From Embleya scabrispora DSM 41855 (GTDB lineage Bacteria; Actinomycetota; Actinomycetes; Streptomycetales; Streptomycetaceae), in NCBI RefSeq assembly GCF_000372745.1, contig NZ_KB889561.1:231288-295287 (forward strand): a stretch of 64,000 nt of DNA, in the 5' to 3' direction. Numbering within the stretch: the first letter of the stretch is position 1; each line of letters opens with the position of its first letter. Shown in pieces: positions 26,269 to 34,557 of this stretch. Under the pieces are notes generated by a model. The model did not search any database. It saw only the letters and a program-made list of their open reading frames with translations, and was not told the DNA's origin. A program made the position numbers and the translations under genes.

Positions 26269-27651
26269 ATGGGGTCGCCCGGCACCACCGATCCCGCGTC
26301 CCCGCCGTCGGCGGTGGCGGACCTGCTCGGGTCGCCGTACGCGGGATACGTCTACTCGTATCCGCACAAGACCGCGTACCGCCCGCTCGACCCGGAGCCC
26401 GCGCTGAGCCAGGTGTGGCGGGGCCGGGACCTGTCGGCGTTGTTTCTCTACCTGCACATACCGTTTTGTGAGATGCGCTGCGGCTTTTGCAACCTGTTCA
26501 CCCGCACGGGTGCGCCGCAGGAACTGGTCGGGCGCTACCTGGACGCGCTCGAACGTCAGGCGCGGGCCGTGCGCGAGGCGATACCCGACGCACGTTTCGC
26601 GATCGCGGCGGTGGGTGGCGGGACGCCCACCTACCTCGACGCACCCGAACTGGAGCGGCTGTTCGACATCGCCACGGAGGTGATGGGTGCGGACCTCGGC
26701 GCGATCGCGACGTCCGTCGAGACCTCCCCCGCGACGGCGACGCCCGAGCGCCTGAAGGTGTTGGCCGCGCGTGGGACGACCCGGGTCAGCATCGGCGTAC
26801 AGTCGTTCGACGACGCCGAGGCCCGCGCGGTGGGGCGCCCGCAGCGCCGCGCCGACGTGGAGGCCGCGCTCACGGCGATCCGGGACGCGGCGCTGCCGAT
26901 CCTCAACATCGACCTGATCTACGGCATCGACGGCCAGACCCGGGCCGATTGGCTGGCCTCCATCGACGCGGCGCTCGCGTGGGAGCCGGAGGAGTTGTAC
27001 CTCTACCCGTTGTACGTGCGTCCGCTCACCGGCCTCGGCCGGCGCGCCGTCACGCGGGCCGATTGGGACACCGACCGCCTCGCGCTCTACCGCGCGGGCC
27101 GCGACCGGCTGCGCGAAGCCGGCTACGAGCAGGTGTCGATGCGCATGTTCCGCCGGGCGGACGCGCCGACCTACGCCGGCGGCGCTGTAGGCGGGGAGAG
27201 CGGCTACCGCTGCCAGCGCGACGGCATGATCGGGCTCGGCTGCGGCGCCCGTTCGTACACCTCCGACCTGCACTACTCGTTCGAGTACGCGGTCGGGATC
27301 GGCGAGGTGCGGGCGATCATCGACGACTATGTGACGCTCGATCAGGAAGCCTTCACCCGCGCCCGCGTCGGCTATCGGCTCGATGCGGGCGAGCGACGCA
27401 GGCGGTACCTGCTCACCTCGCTGCTCCAGGCCGACGGCCTGGCCGCGGCCGACTACCGGGCGGCTTTCGGCACCGACGCCGCCGCCGACTTCGCCGCCGA
27501 ACTCGCGCGGCCGGCCCGGGCCGGCCTGTTGACCGTCTCCGAGACGGGTGTACGCCTGACCGAGGAGGGCCTGGCCTGGTCCGACGCGATCGGCCCGGCG
27601 TTGTTCTCGCCCGAGACCGCCGCCCTGATGCACGGATACCGCCCGCGGTGA
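26269..27651 (+). CDS. STM4012-family radical SAM protein (HemN/HemW-like)
   Basis: A 460-residue radical SAM enzyme. The [4Fe-4S] motif is HIPFCEMRCGFCNLF with Cys67, Cys71 and Cys74 (CxxxCxxC). AVGGGTPTYLD is the GGE-like SAM-binding strand, followed by VSIGVQSFDDAEARAVGR, typical of the coproporphyrinogen-oxidase-like HemN/HemW subgroup. After the core the chain continues to a C-terminal winged-helix-like segment (LLTSLLQADGLAAADYRAAFG). The start ATG 26269 has GGAGG nine bases upstream. A 162-base gap separates it from the hydrolase gene, so an internal promoter is possible. The stop overlaps the start of the next radical SAM gene (GTGA). Reaction and substrate are unknown. Confidence 0.88.
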   Translation: MGSPGTTDPASPPSAVADLLGSPYAGYVYSYPHKTAYRPLDPEPALSQVWRGRDLSALFLYLHIPFCEMRCGFCNLFTRTGAPQELVGRYLDALERQARAVREAIPDARFAIAAVGGGTPTYLDAPELERLFDIATEVMGADLGAIATSVETSPATATPERLKVLAARGTTRVSIGVQSFDDAEARAVGRPQRRADVEAALTAIRDAALPILNIDLIYGIDGQTRADWLASIDAALAWEPEELYLYPLYVRPLTGLGRRAVTRADWDTDRLALYRAGRDRLREAGYEQVSMRMFRRADAPTYAGGAVGGESGYRCQRDGMIGLGCGARSYTSDLHYSFEYAVGIGEVRAIIDDYVTLDQEAFTRARVGYRLDAGERRRRYLLTSLLQADGLAAADYRAAFGTDAAADFAAELARPARAGLLTVSETGVRLTEEGLAWSDAIGPALFSPETAALMHGYRPR

Positions 27652-28610
27652 CCCGACGTCTCGTCGGCACGGCGCTGCCCCTGGCCCAACCGCGCGCGTG
27701 CGCCGACCCGTTGACGATCCTGTACCGGGGTCCGCTCGCCTCGTGCGACTACGACTGCGGCTACTGTCCGTTCGCCAAGCGCCGCGATACGCCCGAGCAA
27801 CTGCGGGCCGACCGCGCGGCGTTGGCCCGCTTCGCGGATTGGGTGACGCACGCTCCGGACCGTGTGTCGCTCCTGTTCACCCCGTGGGGCGAGGGCCTCG
27901 TGCGCGGTTGGTACCGCCGTACGCTCGCCGAGTTGAGCCGGCTCCCGCACGTCGAGCGCGTGGCCATCCAGACCAACCTGAGCGCGCATCCCCGGTGGAC
28001 CGAGGCGGCGGATCGCACCCGCCTGGCGCTGTGGGCCACCTACCACCCCGACCAGGTCCCCTACGCGCGATTTCTGGACCGTTGCCGCGACCTGCACGCA
28101 CGCGGCGTACGCTTCAGCGTCGGTGTGGTCGGGCTGCCCGAACACCTCTTCGCCGCACGGCGTCTGCGGGCCGACCTCCCGGCCGACGTGTACCTGTGGA
28201 TCAACGCCGCCGAGGGTCACTCGTACACCGATGCGGCGGCCGCCGAATGGACCGCGCTGGACCCGCACTTCGGCTTCAGCCGGCATCCGCATCCGTCCCG
28301 TGGCGTACCGTGCCGCACGGGCGACACCGTGATCAGCGTCGACGGCGAGGGCACGGTACGCCGTTGCCATTTCGTGCCCGAGGTGCTGGGCAACCTCTAC
28401 GACGGCTCGTTCCGTGCCGCGCTCGCCCCGGCGCCGCCCTGCCCCGCACGGGCCTGCGACTGCCACATCGGCTACGTCCACCTGACGTCGCTACCCCTGT
28501 ACGACGTCTTCGCCGACGGCATCCTCGAACGCGTCCCGGCGCCACCGAAATCGGCACCACGCGCAACCGAAGGCGGCGCATCGGGCGCGGTCGACCGACT
28601 CGGTGATTGA
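27648..28610 (+). CDS. STM4011-family radical SAM protein
   Basis: A 320-residue radical SAM enzyme with the cluster motif SCDYDCGYCPF (Cys33, Cys37, Cys40). LLFTPWGEGLVRGWYRRTLAELSRL is the GGE-type segment. The C-terminal third has several cysteines (VPCRTGDT, VRRCHFVPE, PPCPARACDCHIGY) arranged like an auxiliary-cluster or SPASM-type extension, as seen in enzymes that modify peptides and proteins. GTG at 27648 overlaps the stop of the STM4012-like gene, so production of the two radical SAM enzymes is coupled. It is the last gene of the unit; the next gene is convergent 25 bases away. Confidence 0.87.
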   Translation: MTRRLVGTALPLAQPRACADPLTILYRGPLASCDYDCGYCPFAKRRDTPEQLRADRAALARFADWVTHAPDRVSLLFTPWGEGLVRGWYRRTLAELSRLPHVERVAIQTNLSAHPRWTEAADRTRLALWATYHPDQVPYARFLDRCRDLHARGVRFSVGVVGLPEHLFAARRLRADLPADVYLWINAAEGHSYTDAAAAEWTALDPHFGFSRHPHPSRGVPCRTGDTVISVDGEGTVRRCHFVPEVLGNLYDGSFRAALAPAPPCPARACDCHIGYVHLTSLPLYDVFADGILERVPAPPKSAPRATEGGASGAVDRLGD

Positions 28611-28635
28611 TCGGACCGTCCGCACGCGCGTGGCT

Positions 28636-29643
28636 TCAGTCGCGATAGGGAGCCAGTGCGTCCTGCGACTTGCGGAAGGCTTCGGCGAGGAAGCCACGGC
28701 TCGTGTGGTACCAGGGGTATTCGTAGACGCTGTTGTTGGCGGCCGCGAACTGAACCGCGAGATCGATCCATCGGTCCGACATCGCGAGGGAGAAGGTCAA
28801 GATGCTGAGGTCGTGCAGCCAGGTGGGATTGCGGCCGTCGCCGTCCTTGGGATACGTCGCGAGGGCAGCGTCGAGGTCGGCCTGACGCTCCGGGTGCGAC
28901 CAGAACTCGTCGATGTCGAAATCGGGGTCACGGTCGTCCTCGCGCAATTGGTACTCGACGTGCGCCTGCAACACCAGGAGTGCCAGCGGCGATCCGGCCG
29001 GCGCCTCGGCCGCGGCCTTGCGGGCGAACGCGTACATCTCCTCGTGCGAGCCGTACCACTTGGCGGCGAGGTACTGGAGGGCGCTGTTGTGACCGAACCG
29101 GCTGTGCGGGTCCCGGGCGAGCAGCTCGGACCAGCGGGCCTCGAACACCTCCCGCGGGGCCCCACGGCCGATGGTCACCCACAGCCGGGTGATCCACGGC
29201 GTCGGGTCCTGCGGGGCGGCCTCGCACGCGAGCAGGCAGGCGCGCTCCGCGTGTTCGAGGATTCGGGCGAACTCGGCGAACGCCTCGGAGCTGGTGTCGC
29301 GTGCCCACCCGCTGCCGCGCGCCTCCCAGGCCGCGTTCACCGCGACCTGCGCCTCGATCACGAGCCGGTCGGCCGAATCGGGCTGCGCGTGCTTCCAGGC
29401 CACGAACCACGCGGGATTCTTCAGGACGCTCTCGGCGAGGGTCTGCACGCAGAGGGAGCGTCGATCCCAGTTCGATGCGATCTGTTCGAGCAGCTGCGCC
29501 GCGGGCTCGAATCGCCCGGTCCGCACGACGAAGTCCCGGGCGGCGGCCACTTCGAGGTCCAGCATGGCGCAGTCCTCGACGAAGGCCGGGCCCGCGGGGG
29601 TCTCGTCGCGCCCCGACCGACGAAACCGCTTGAAGATCGACAT
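28636..29643 (-). CDS. Helical-repeat (TPR-like) protein of unknown function
   Basis: A 335-residue soluble protein made almost wholly of amphipathic helices (FVVRTGRFEPAAQLLEQIAS, EAFAEFARILEHAERACLLACEAAP, WITRLWVTIGRGAPREVFEARWSELLARDPHS, EEMYAFARKAAAEAP). The pattern is typical of tetratricopeptide-like solenoids, and conserved Trp-rich segments (NPAWFVAWKHAQ, SRFGHNSALQYLAAKWYG) suggest a defined family. I do not recognise a named one. The start ATG 29643 (MSIFKRFRRSGRDE) lacks a strong ribosome binding site. It converges with the STM4011-like gene and lies 20 bases after the frameshifted ORF on the same strand. Confidence 0.7.
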   Translation of the reverse strand: MSIFKRFRRSGRDETPAGPAFVEDCAMLDLEVAAARDFVVRTGRFEPAAQLLEQIASNWDRRSLCVQTLAESVLKNPAWFVAWKHAQPDSADRLVIEAQVAVNAAWEARGSGWARDTSSEAFAEFARILEHAERACLLACEAAPQDPTPWITRLWVTIGRGAPREVFEARWSELLARDPHSRFGHNSALQYLAAKWYGSHEEMYAFARKAAAEAPAGSPLALLVLQAHVEYQLREDDRDPDFDIDEFWSHPERQADLDAALATYPKDGDGRNPTWLHDLSILTFSLAMSDRWIDLAVQFAAANNSVYEYPWYHTSRGFLAEAFRKSQDALAPYRD

Positions 29644-29662
29644 GGAAGCGCAGCGTAGGGCA

Positions 29663-30164
29663 TCACCCGCACTCGAAGGTGCCCGCCCCCGTCGGAGAGG
29701 TTGGCGCCGGGCGGAACCGGCGCACCGGCTCGTCCGCCGGCAGTACGACGGTCGCCTCGTCGTCCGGTGCCCGGTGCGGTGCGGGCGGCGGCGACGGGAA
29801 GAAGCCGCCGGCCGGCCGGCGACGCGGCGACGGCGTCGCCACCCACTCGCGGAGCGAGCGCTCGTCGATGCCGGATCGGAAGAAGTCCATCGCCTGGGCC
29901 GGTGCGGGCGGCAGTTCGTCCGTCCCCCGACGGTCCGTCGATCGGATCGGCCGGTGCCCGGGCCGGGCCCGCCAGGGTCGGCAGTCCGCCGGTTTCCATC
30001 TCCTCGCCGAGTAGGGACTCGGGCGTGGGTTCCGTCAGGTATTCCGCGACCTCGAACGCGGCCCGGGTGAACTCGCCCGGCAGCCCCACGTTCACGCTCG
30101 TGGCGGGGGTCTCGTCCAGAGCGCTTTCGCCGACGTGGTAGTAACTCGACGGCCCGTACGACAT
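29663..30164 (-). pseudogene. Hypothetical protein interrupted by a +1 frameshift in a G run
   Basis: The first frame starts at ATG 30164 (MSYGPSSYYHVGESALDE) and reads well to about 29930 (PADPIDGPSGD). The continuation lies in the next frame (TDELPPAPAQAMDFFRSGIDERSLREWV) and ends TSPTGAGTFECG at 29663. Removing one G from the five-G run near 29930 would restore a single product of about 166 residues. The product is rich in Pro, Gly and acidic residues without a signal peptide or known domain. Either the gene is broken, slips on the G run, or the assembly carries an indel. It immediately precedes the helical-repeat gene on the same strand and may share its promoter. I do not recognise the family. 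Confidence 0.5.
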
Positions 30165-30312
30165 TTCGCCCGGATGTACCTCGACGACGGAGGCACTCCT
30201 TCACACCGCACGGCCACGGGTTTCTGACAACTCCCTGACATCTTCCGGGGATTGTGGGGTTCCGGCTGCTCGCCGGAACATCCCGCCTCTTCCCTCAAGG
30301 AGCGAGTCCCGT

Positions 30313-31200
30313 ATGGAGATACCCGGTCGGATTCGGCGCACGGTCGCGGTGGTCGGCCTGTGTGTGGCCCTGGTCGCCGTGCCCGCCGCGGCACAGGCCG
30401 AGCCCGCGGCGCCCAGGACGGCGCAGGTGCCCGTCGTCACCGCGGAGCAGGTCATGCCGCATCTGCGGGCCCTGCAGGAGATCGCGGACCGCAACGGAGG
30501 CAACCGCGCCCACGGCACCCAGGGTTTCCGGCAGTCGCTGACCTATGTGAAGCGGGTGCTGGACCGGGCCGGCTTCCGCACGAGCCTGCGGCCCTTCACC
30601 TACAACGGCGTGCTCGGGTACAACCTCATCGCGGACTGGCGGGGAGGCGACCCCGAGCATGTCGTGCTCGTCGGCGCCCACCTCGACAGCGTCGCGGCGG
30701 GGCCCGGCATGAACGACAACGGCTCCGGCGCGGCCGCCGTGCTCGCCTCCGCCGTCGCGATGTCGCGGGCCGGCGTCGTACCGAAGCGCCACATGCGATT
30801 CGCCTGGTGGGGTGCGGAGGAGCAGGGCCTGATCGGCTCCAAGGACTACGTGGCCGAACTGTCCGCCGCCGAGCGCGAGAAGATCGACGTCTACCTCAAC
30901 TTCGACATGACCGGCACCAAGGACGTGCGGCAGTGGTTCGTCGTCCACGACGAACCACGGGCCACGGACGCGTTCGAGGCGTACTTCGCGGCCAGGGGCC
31001 TGCCCACCTTCGACATCGGCATCGGCGGCTCGGACCACGTGTCCTTCGGCGCGGCCGGGATCCCGGTGTCCGGCTTCACCACCGGCCTCGACGACTGCTA
31101 CCACGACGCCTGCGACCGCGTCGACAACGTGGACCCCGGGACCGAGACCACCAGCGCCAACGCCGTCCTCGGCGTGACCTGGCAACTCGCCACCGGCTGA
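30313..31200 (+). CDS. Secreted M28 family zinc aminopeptidase (SGAP-like)
   Basis: A 295-residue exported metallopeptidase related to Streptomyces griseus aminopeptidase, which releases N-terminal hydrophobic residues. The signal peptide is at residues 1 to about 29 (ending PAAAQA). Zinc ligands of the M28 fold are visible: His123 (GAHLDSV), Asp135 (GPGMNDNGSG), the general base and bridging acid at Glu169/Glu170 (WWGAEEQGLIGS), Asp198 (LNFDM) and His264 (CYHDACD). AAGGAG precedes the ATG. A second secreted peptidase gene (M1) starts 46 bases after the stop, so the two probably form a peptide-scavenging operon. Confidence 0.92.
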   Translation: MEIPGRIRRTVAVVGLCVALVAVPAAAQAEPAAPRTAQVPVVTAEQVMPHLRALQEIADRNGGNRAHGTQGFRQSLTYVKRVLDRAGFRTSLRPFTYNGVLGYNLIADWRGGDPEHVVLVGAHLDSVAAGPGMNDNGSGAAAVLASAVAMSRAGVVPKRHMRFAWWGAEEQGLIGSKDYVAELSAAEREKIDVYLNFDMTGTKDVRQWFVVHDEPRATDAFEAYFAARGLPTFDIGIGGSDHVSFGAAGIPVSGFTTGLDDCYHDACDRVDNVDPGTETTSANAVLGVTWQLATG

Positions 31201-31246
31201 ACATCGACCACGGCCACCACCGCCATCACGGGCAGGAACAGGACAG

Positions 31247-32698
31247 ATGCGCAGCACAACGAGACGGCACCGCCATTTTGCACTGGTGGGCATCCTGGCA
31301 GGCAGCATGCTGCTGACCGCCGTGCCCTCCTCGGCCGCCGGCGCCGGTGCCGGCGGATCCGGCGTGGGAGATCCGTACTTCCCCGACGACGGGAACTCCG
31401 GCTACGACGTCGCCGACTACGACGTCCGCGTGGCCTACGACCCGGCTCGCCCGGACCACCTGACCGGCGACACCACGGTGACCGCCACGGCCACCGCCCG
31501 ACTCGACCGCTTCGACCTGGACCTGGAGGGCTTCGAGGTCGGCTCGGTCACCATCGACGGCACGCCCGCGAAGAGCTTCTCCCGCAGCGGCGCCCACGAG
31601 TTGGTCATCACCCCGGCCCGTCGCATCGCCAAGGGCGCGAGGTTCGCCGTCCGGGTCCGCTACTCCGGCAGACCCGTCGGCAAGAGCTGGCATCGGCTCG
31701 CCGACGGCGCGGCGAATGTGACCGGCGAGCCGCACTCCGCCACCGCGTGGTACCCGGCCAACGACCACCCGTCCGACAAGGCCACCTTCCGGCTCACCGC
31801 GACGGTCCCCGAAGCCTGGACCGTGGTCGGCAACGGCCGCCCCGGGCCCACCACTTCCTCCGCCAAGGGCTGGAAGACCCACCGCTGGTACGAGGACAGG
31901 CCGCTGGCCACCTACCTCAGCACCATCGCCATCGACAAGTTCACGGTGCGCACCTCGAAACTGGCCGACGGCACCCCGGTGATCAACGCCTACAGCCCCG
32001 GCATCCCGATCGACCCCGGCACGGAGGCGCTGCTGCCGGAGATCATCGACTTCCTGGCCGCCAAGTTCGGCCCGTACCCGTTCTCCTCGGCCGGCTTCAT
32101 CGCCGTCAACGGTGAACCCGGTGCGCCGGGCGGTCCCGGCGCGCTCGAGACGCAGAGTCGTCCGACCTACATCGGGCCGGTGTTCGACTCCTCGCTGGTG
32201 CACGAGTACACCCATCAGTGGTTCGGCAACAGCGTCTCGTTCACGGACTGGCGTGACGGTTGCCTCGCGGAGTGCGTCGCCCAGTACGCCGGCCAGCTGT
32301 GGGACGAGAAGGGCGGCGCCGACCTCGACACCGGCTTCTACCGCAGCATGATCGAGGAGAGCGGGCGCAACCCGGCATTCTGGAGCGTGCGGCTCTACGA
32401 CCCGGGCCCCGGCAAGGAGTTGGATCAGGCCCTGTACTTCAAGGGGTCGATGATGATGCACGCCCTGCGGCGGACCATCGGGGACGACGCCTTCTTCGGA
32501 ACGCTTCGGCAGTGGCAGCAGGAGCACCGCTACGGCAACGCCTCGTGGCCGCAGTTCGAAGAACTCACGAGGAAGGTCTCCGCCCGGCCGGACCTCACCG
32601 GGTTCTTCGACGCCTGGGTACGCGGCACCACCGTCCCGGAGGACAAGTACCTCTACCCCGGCAGCCTCGGCAGCATCGCCCCGACGAACCCCCGCTGA
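31247..32698 (+). CDS. Secreted M1 family metallopeptidase (aminopeptidase N-like)
   Basis: A 483-residue exported M1 peptidase. A signal peptide covers residues 1 to about 31. The N-terminal beta domain (about 50-240) leads to GALET (298-302), matching the GAMEN exopeptidase motif, then the zinc site HEYTHQW with His319, Glu320 and His323 and the distal Glu342 in GCLAECVAQY. The usual NEG is altered, with Cys flanking the glutamate. It is shorter than full aminopeptidase N because the C-terminal ARM-like domain is reduced, as in related secreted actinobacterial peptidases. It follows the M28 peptidase gene by 46 bases and is closed by a terminator at 32715-32740. Confidence 0.9.
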   Translation: MRSTTRRHRHFALVGILAGSMLLTAVPSSAAGAGAGGSGVGDPYFPDDGNSGYDVADYDVRVAYDPARPDHLTGDTTVTATATARLDRFDLDLEGFEVGSVTIDGTPAKSFSRSGAHELVITPARRIAKGARFAVRVRYSGRPVGKSWHRLADGAANVTGEPHSATAWYPANDHPSDKATFRLTATVPEAWTVVGNGRPGPTTSSAKGWKTHRWYEDRPLATYLSTIAIDKFTVRTSKLADGTPVINAYSPGIPIDPGTEALLPEIIDFLAAKFGPYPFSSAGFIAVNGEPGAPGGPGALETQSRPTYIGPVFDSSLVHEYTHQWFGNSVSFTDWRDGCLAECVAQYAGQLWDEKGGADLDTGFYRSMIEESGRNPAFWSVRLYDPGPGKELDQALYFKGSMMMHALRRTIGDDAFFGTLRQWQQEHRYGNASWPQFEELTRKVSARPDLTGFFDAWVRGTTVPEDKYLYPGSLGSIAPTNPR

Positions 32699-32714
32699 AC
32701 CAAGGCGTGTGCGC

Positions 32715-32740
32715 GGCCCGGCACCTTCGGGTACCGGGCC
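32715..32740 (+). terminator. Terminator with UUCG tetraloop after the M1 peptidase
   Basis: GGCCCGG (32715-32721) pairs with CCGGGCC (32734-32740), one C-A mismatch, then three more pairs closing a TTCG loop. Confidence 0.7.
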
Positions 32741-32847
32741 TCGCTCGCGCCCGGGACCTGCATCCGTTCGCCGACCGGCGCGGGAGGAGATCCGGCCCCG
32801 TGCGGGATCCGGCGCAGCGGGGGATCCGGCGTAGCGGGAGATATCGA

Positions 32848-32878
32848 TTGGCGCCCGGACCGGCCCGCGTCCTACCAT
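32848..32878 (+). promoter_or_regulatory. Promoter of proS, probably leaderless
   Basis: TTGGCG (32848-32853), a 19-base spacer, and TACCAT (32873-32878) end seven bases before the ATG at 32886. No ribosome binding site precedes the ATG, which agrees with a leaderless transcript. Confidence 0.5.
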
Positions 32879-32885
32879 CCGCACC

Positions 32886-34298
32886 ATGCCCAAGGCTCCT
32901 GTTCTCACCCCCCGTGCGGACGACTTTCCCCGCTGGTACCAAGACCTGATCGGCAAGGCCGAGTTGGCCGACAACGGTCCGGTGCGCGGCACCATGGTCA
33001 TCCGACCGTACGGGTACAGCCTGTGGGAGCGCATGCAGCAGGAGATGGACGCCCGGATCAAGCAGGCCGGCGCGTCGAACGCGTACTTTCCGCTCCTGAT
33101 CCCGCAGTCGTACCTGACGAAGGAGGCCGAGCACGTCGAGGGTTTCGCCCCCGAGCTCGCCGTCGTCACGCACGGCGGCGGCAAGGAGCTGGACGAGCCG
33201 GTCGTCATCCGCCCCACCTCCGAGACGATCGTCAACGAGTACTTCGCCAAATGGGTGCAGAGTTATCGCGATCTGCCCCTGCTCATCAACCAGTGGGCCA
33301 ACGTGGTGCGTTGGGAGCTGCGCCCGCGCGTGTTCCTGCGGACGACGGAATTCCTGTGGCAGGAGGGCCACACCGCGCACGCCACGTACGAGGACGCCCG
33401 GGACTATGCCGCGCGCATCCACCGGGACGTATACGCCGAGTTCATGGAGAACGTCCTCGCCATGGACGTCGTGCCGGGGCGCAAGACGGCCCGGGAGCGC
33501 TTCGCCGGCGCGATCAACACGCTCACCCTCGAAGGCATGATGGGCGACGGCAAGGCCCTGCAATTGGGCACCAGTCACGAGCTCGGCCAGAACTTCGCCA
33601 AAGCCTTCGACACGCGCTACCTGTCGAAGGACGGTCGCCAGGAGTACGTCTGGCAGACGTCGTGGGGCTCCACCACACGCATGATCGGCGCGCTGGTGAT
33701 GATGCACGGCGACGACGACGGTCTGCGCGTCCCGCCGCGTCTGGCGCCGATTCAGGTGGTGGTCGTCGCCGTGAAGAGCGACGACGCGGTTCTGGCCGAG
33801 GTCCGCGCGATCGGTGATCGGCTGAAGGCGACCGGCATCCGCGTCCACGTCGACGACCGCACGGACACGCCGTTCGGCCGCCGTGCGATCGACTGGGAGC
33901 TCAAGGGAGTGCCGGTACGGATCGAGGTCGGACCCCGGGACCTGGCGAACGGTACCGCCGTGCTGGTGCGCCGCGTCGCGGGAAGCAAGGACCCGGTGAC
34001 GATCGCCGGACTGGCCGAACTCGTGCCCGCCGTGCTGGCGGACGACCAGGCACTGCTGCTGACCCAGGCCCGTGAGCGCCGCACGGGCCGCGAGGTCGAG
34101 GTGACCACGATCGAGGAGGCCGCCGAGGCCGCGAGCACCGGCTGGGCCCGCATCCCGTGGGCCACGCTCGGCCCGGAGGGTGAGGCAAGGCTCGCCGAGC
34201 AGGGCGTGTCCGTCCGCTGCCTGATCGCCGCGGACGGCTCGGTGCCCGAAACCGACGACCAACCGGGCAACATCGCCGTGGTCGCCCGCGCCTACTGA
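32886..34298 (+). CDS. proS: Prolyl-tRNA synthetase, archaeal/eukaryal (ProS type 3) form
   Basis: A 470-residue class II aminoacyl-tRNA synthetase that charges tRNA-Pro. Class II motif 2 is RPRVFLRTTEFLWQEGHTAH, motif 1 lies around MVIRPYGYSLWERMQQEMD, and motif 3 near SWGSTTRMIGALVMMHGDDDGLRVPP. The anticodon-binding domain follows (VVVVAVKSDDAVLAEVRAIGDRL onward) with the C-terminal extension typical of type 3. The bacterial editing insertion is absent. Streptomycetes usually also carry a longer bacterial-type enzyme elsewhere, so this copy may be an extra one, possibly giving resistance to a proline-analogue or ProRS inhibitor. The gene has its own leaderless promoter and stands alone. 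Confidence 0.93.
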   Translation: MPKAPVLTPRADDFPRWYQDLIGKAELADNGPVRGTMVIRPYGYSLWERMQQEMDARIKQAGASNAYFPLLIPQSYLTKEAEHVEGFAPELAVVTHGGGKELDEPVVIRPTSETIVNEYFAKWVQSYRDLPLLINQWANVVRWELRPRVFLRTTEFLWQEGHTAHATYEDARDYAARIHRDVYAEFMENVLAMDVVPGRKTARERFAGAINTLTLEGMMGDGKALQLGTSHELGQNFAKAFDTRYLSKDGRQEYVWQTSWGSTTRMIGALVMMHGDDDGLRVPPRLAPIQVVVVAVKSDDAVLAEVRAIGDRLKATGIRVHVDDRTDTPFGRRAIDWELKGVPVRIEVGPRDLANGTAVLVRRVAGSKDPVTIAGLAELVPAVLADDQALLLTQARERRTGREVEVTTIEEAAEAASTGWARIPWATLGPEGEARLAEQGVSVRCLIAADGSVPETDDQPGNIAVVARAY

Positions 34299-34301
34299 CC
34301 T

Positions 34302-34442
34302 CCCGGGGTCGATCCCGCAGCCCACTTCGGCCGGGTCCGCGCGGCCGAGGCCGAGCTCCGGGCCGCCGAACAGCGCCGGCGCGCCGCGACCGACCGGCTC
34401 TGCGTCTCGATTCCGATGATCCTGGCCGCCGCGACGGCCTGA
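34302..34442 (+). pseudogene. C-terminal coding relic in frame after proS
   Basis: Directly after the proS stop the same frame stays open for about 47 codons and reads as a helical protein end (VDPAAHFGRVRAAEAELRAA, then EQRRRAATDRLCVSIPMIL) before a TGA at 34440-34442. It has no start codon. The composition is like the N-terminal helices of small actinobacterial helix-turn-helix proteins. I interpret it as a fragment of a deleted gene rather than a readthrough extension, because synthetases of this type end where proS stops. Confidence 0.35.
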
Positions 34443-34557
34443 GACCGCGATCGCCGAGCGTGGCATCGTCGCCTCGAAAACGAGTCGCAGTGGGCAGCGG
34501 GCAGTGAGCGGCGAGCGGCGGACGGTGAGCGACCCACCCGCCACGCCGCTGCTCCGG

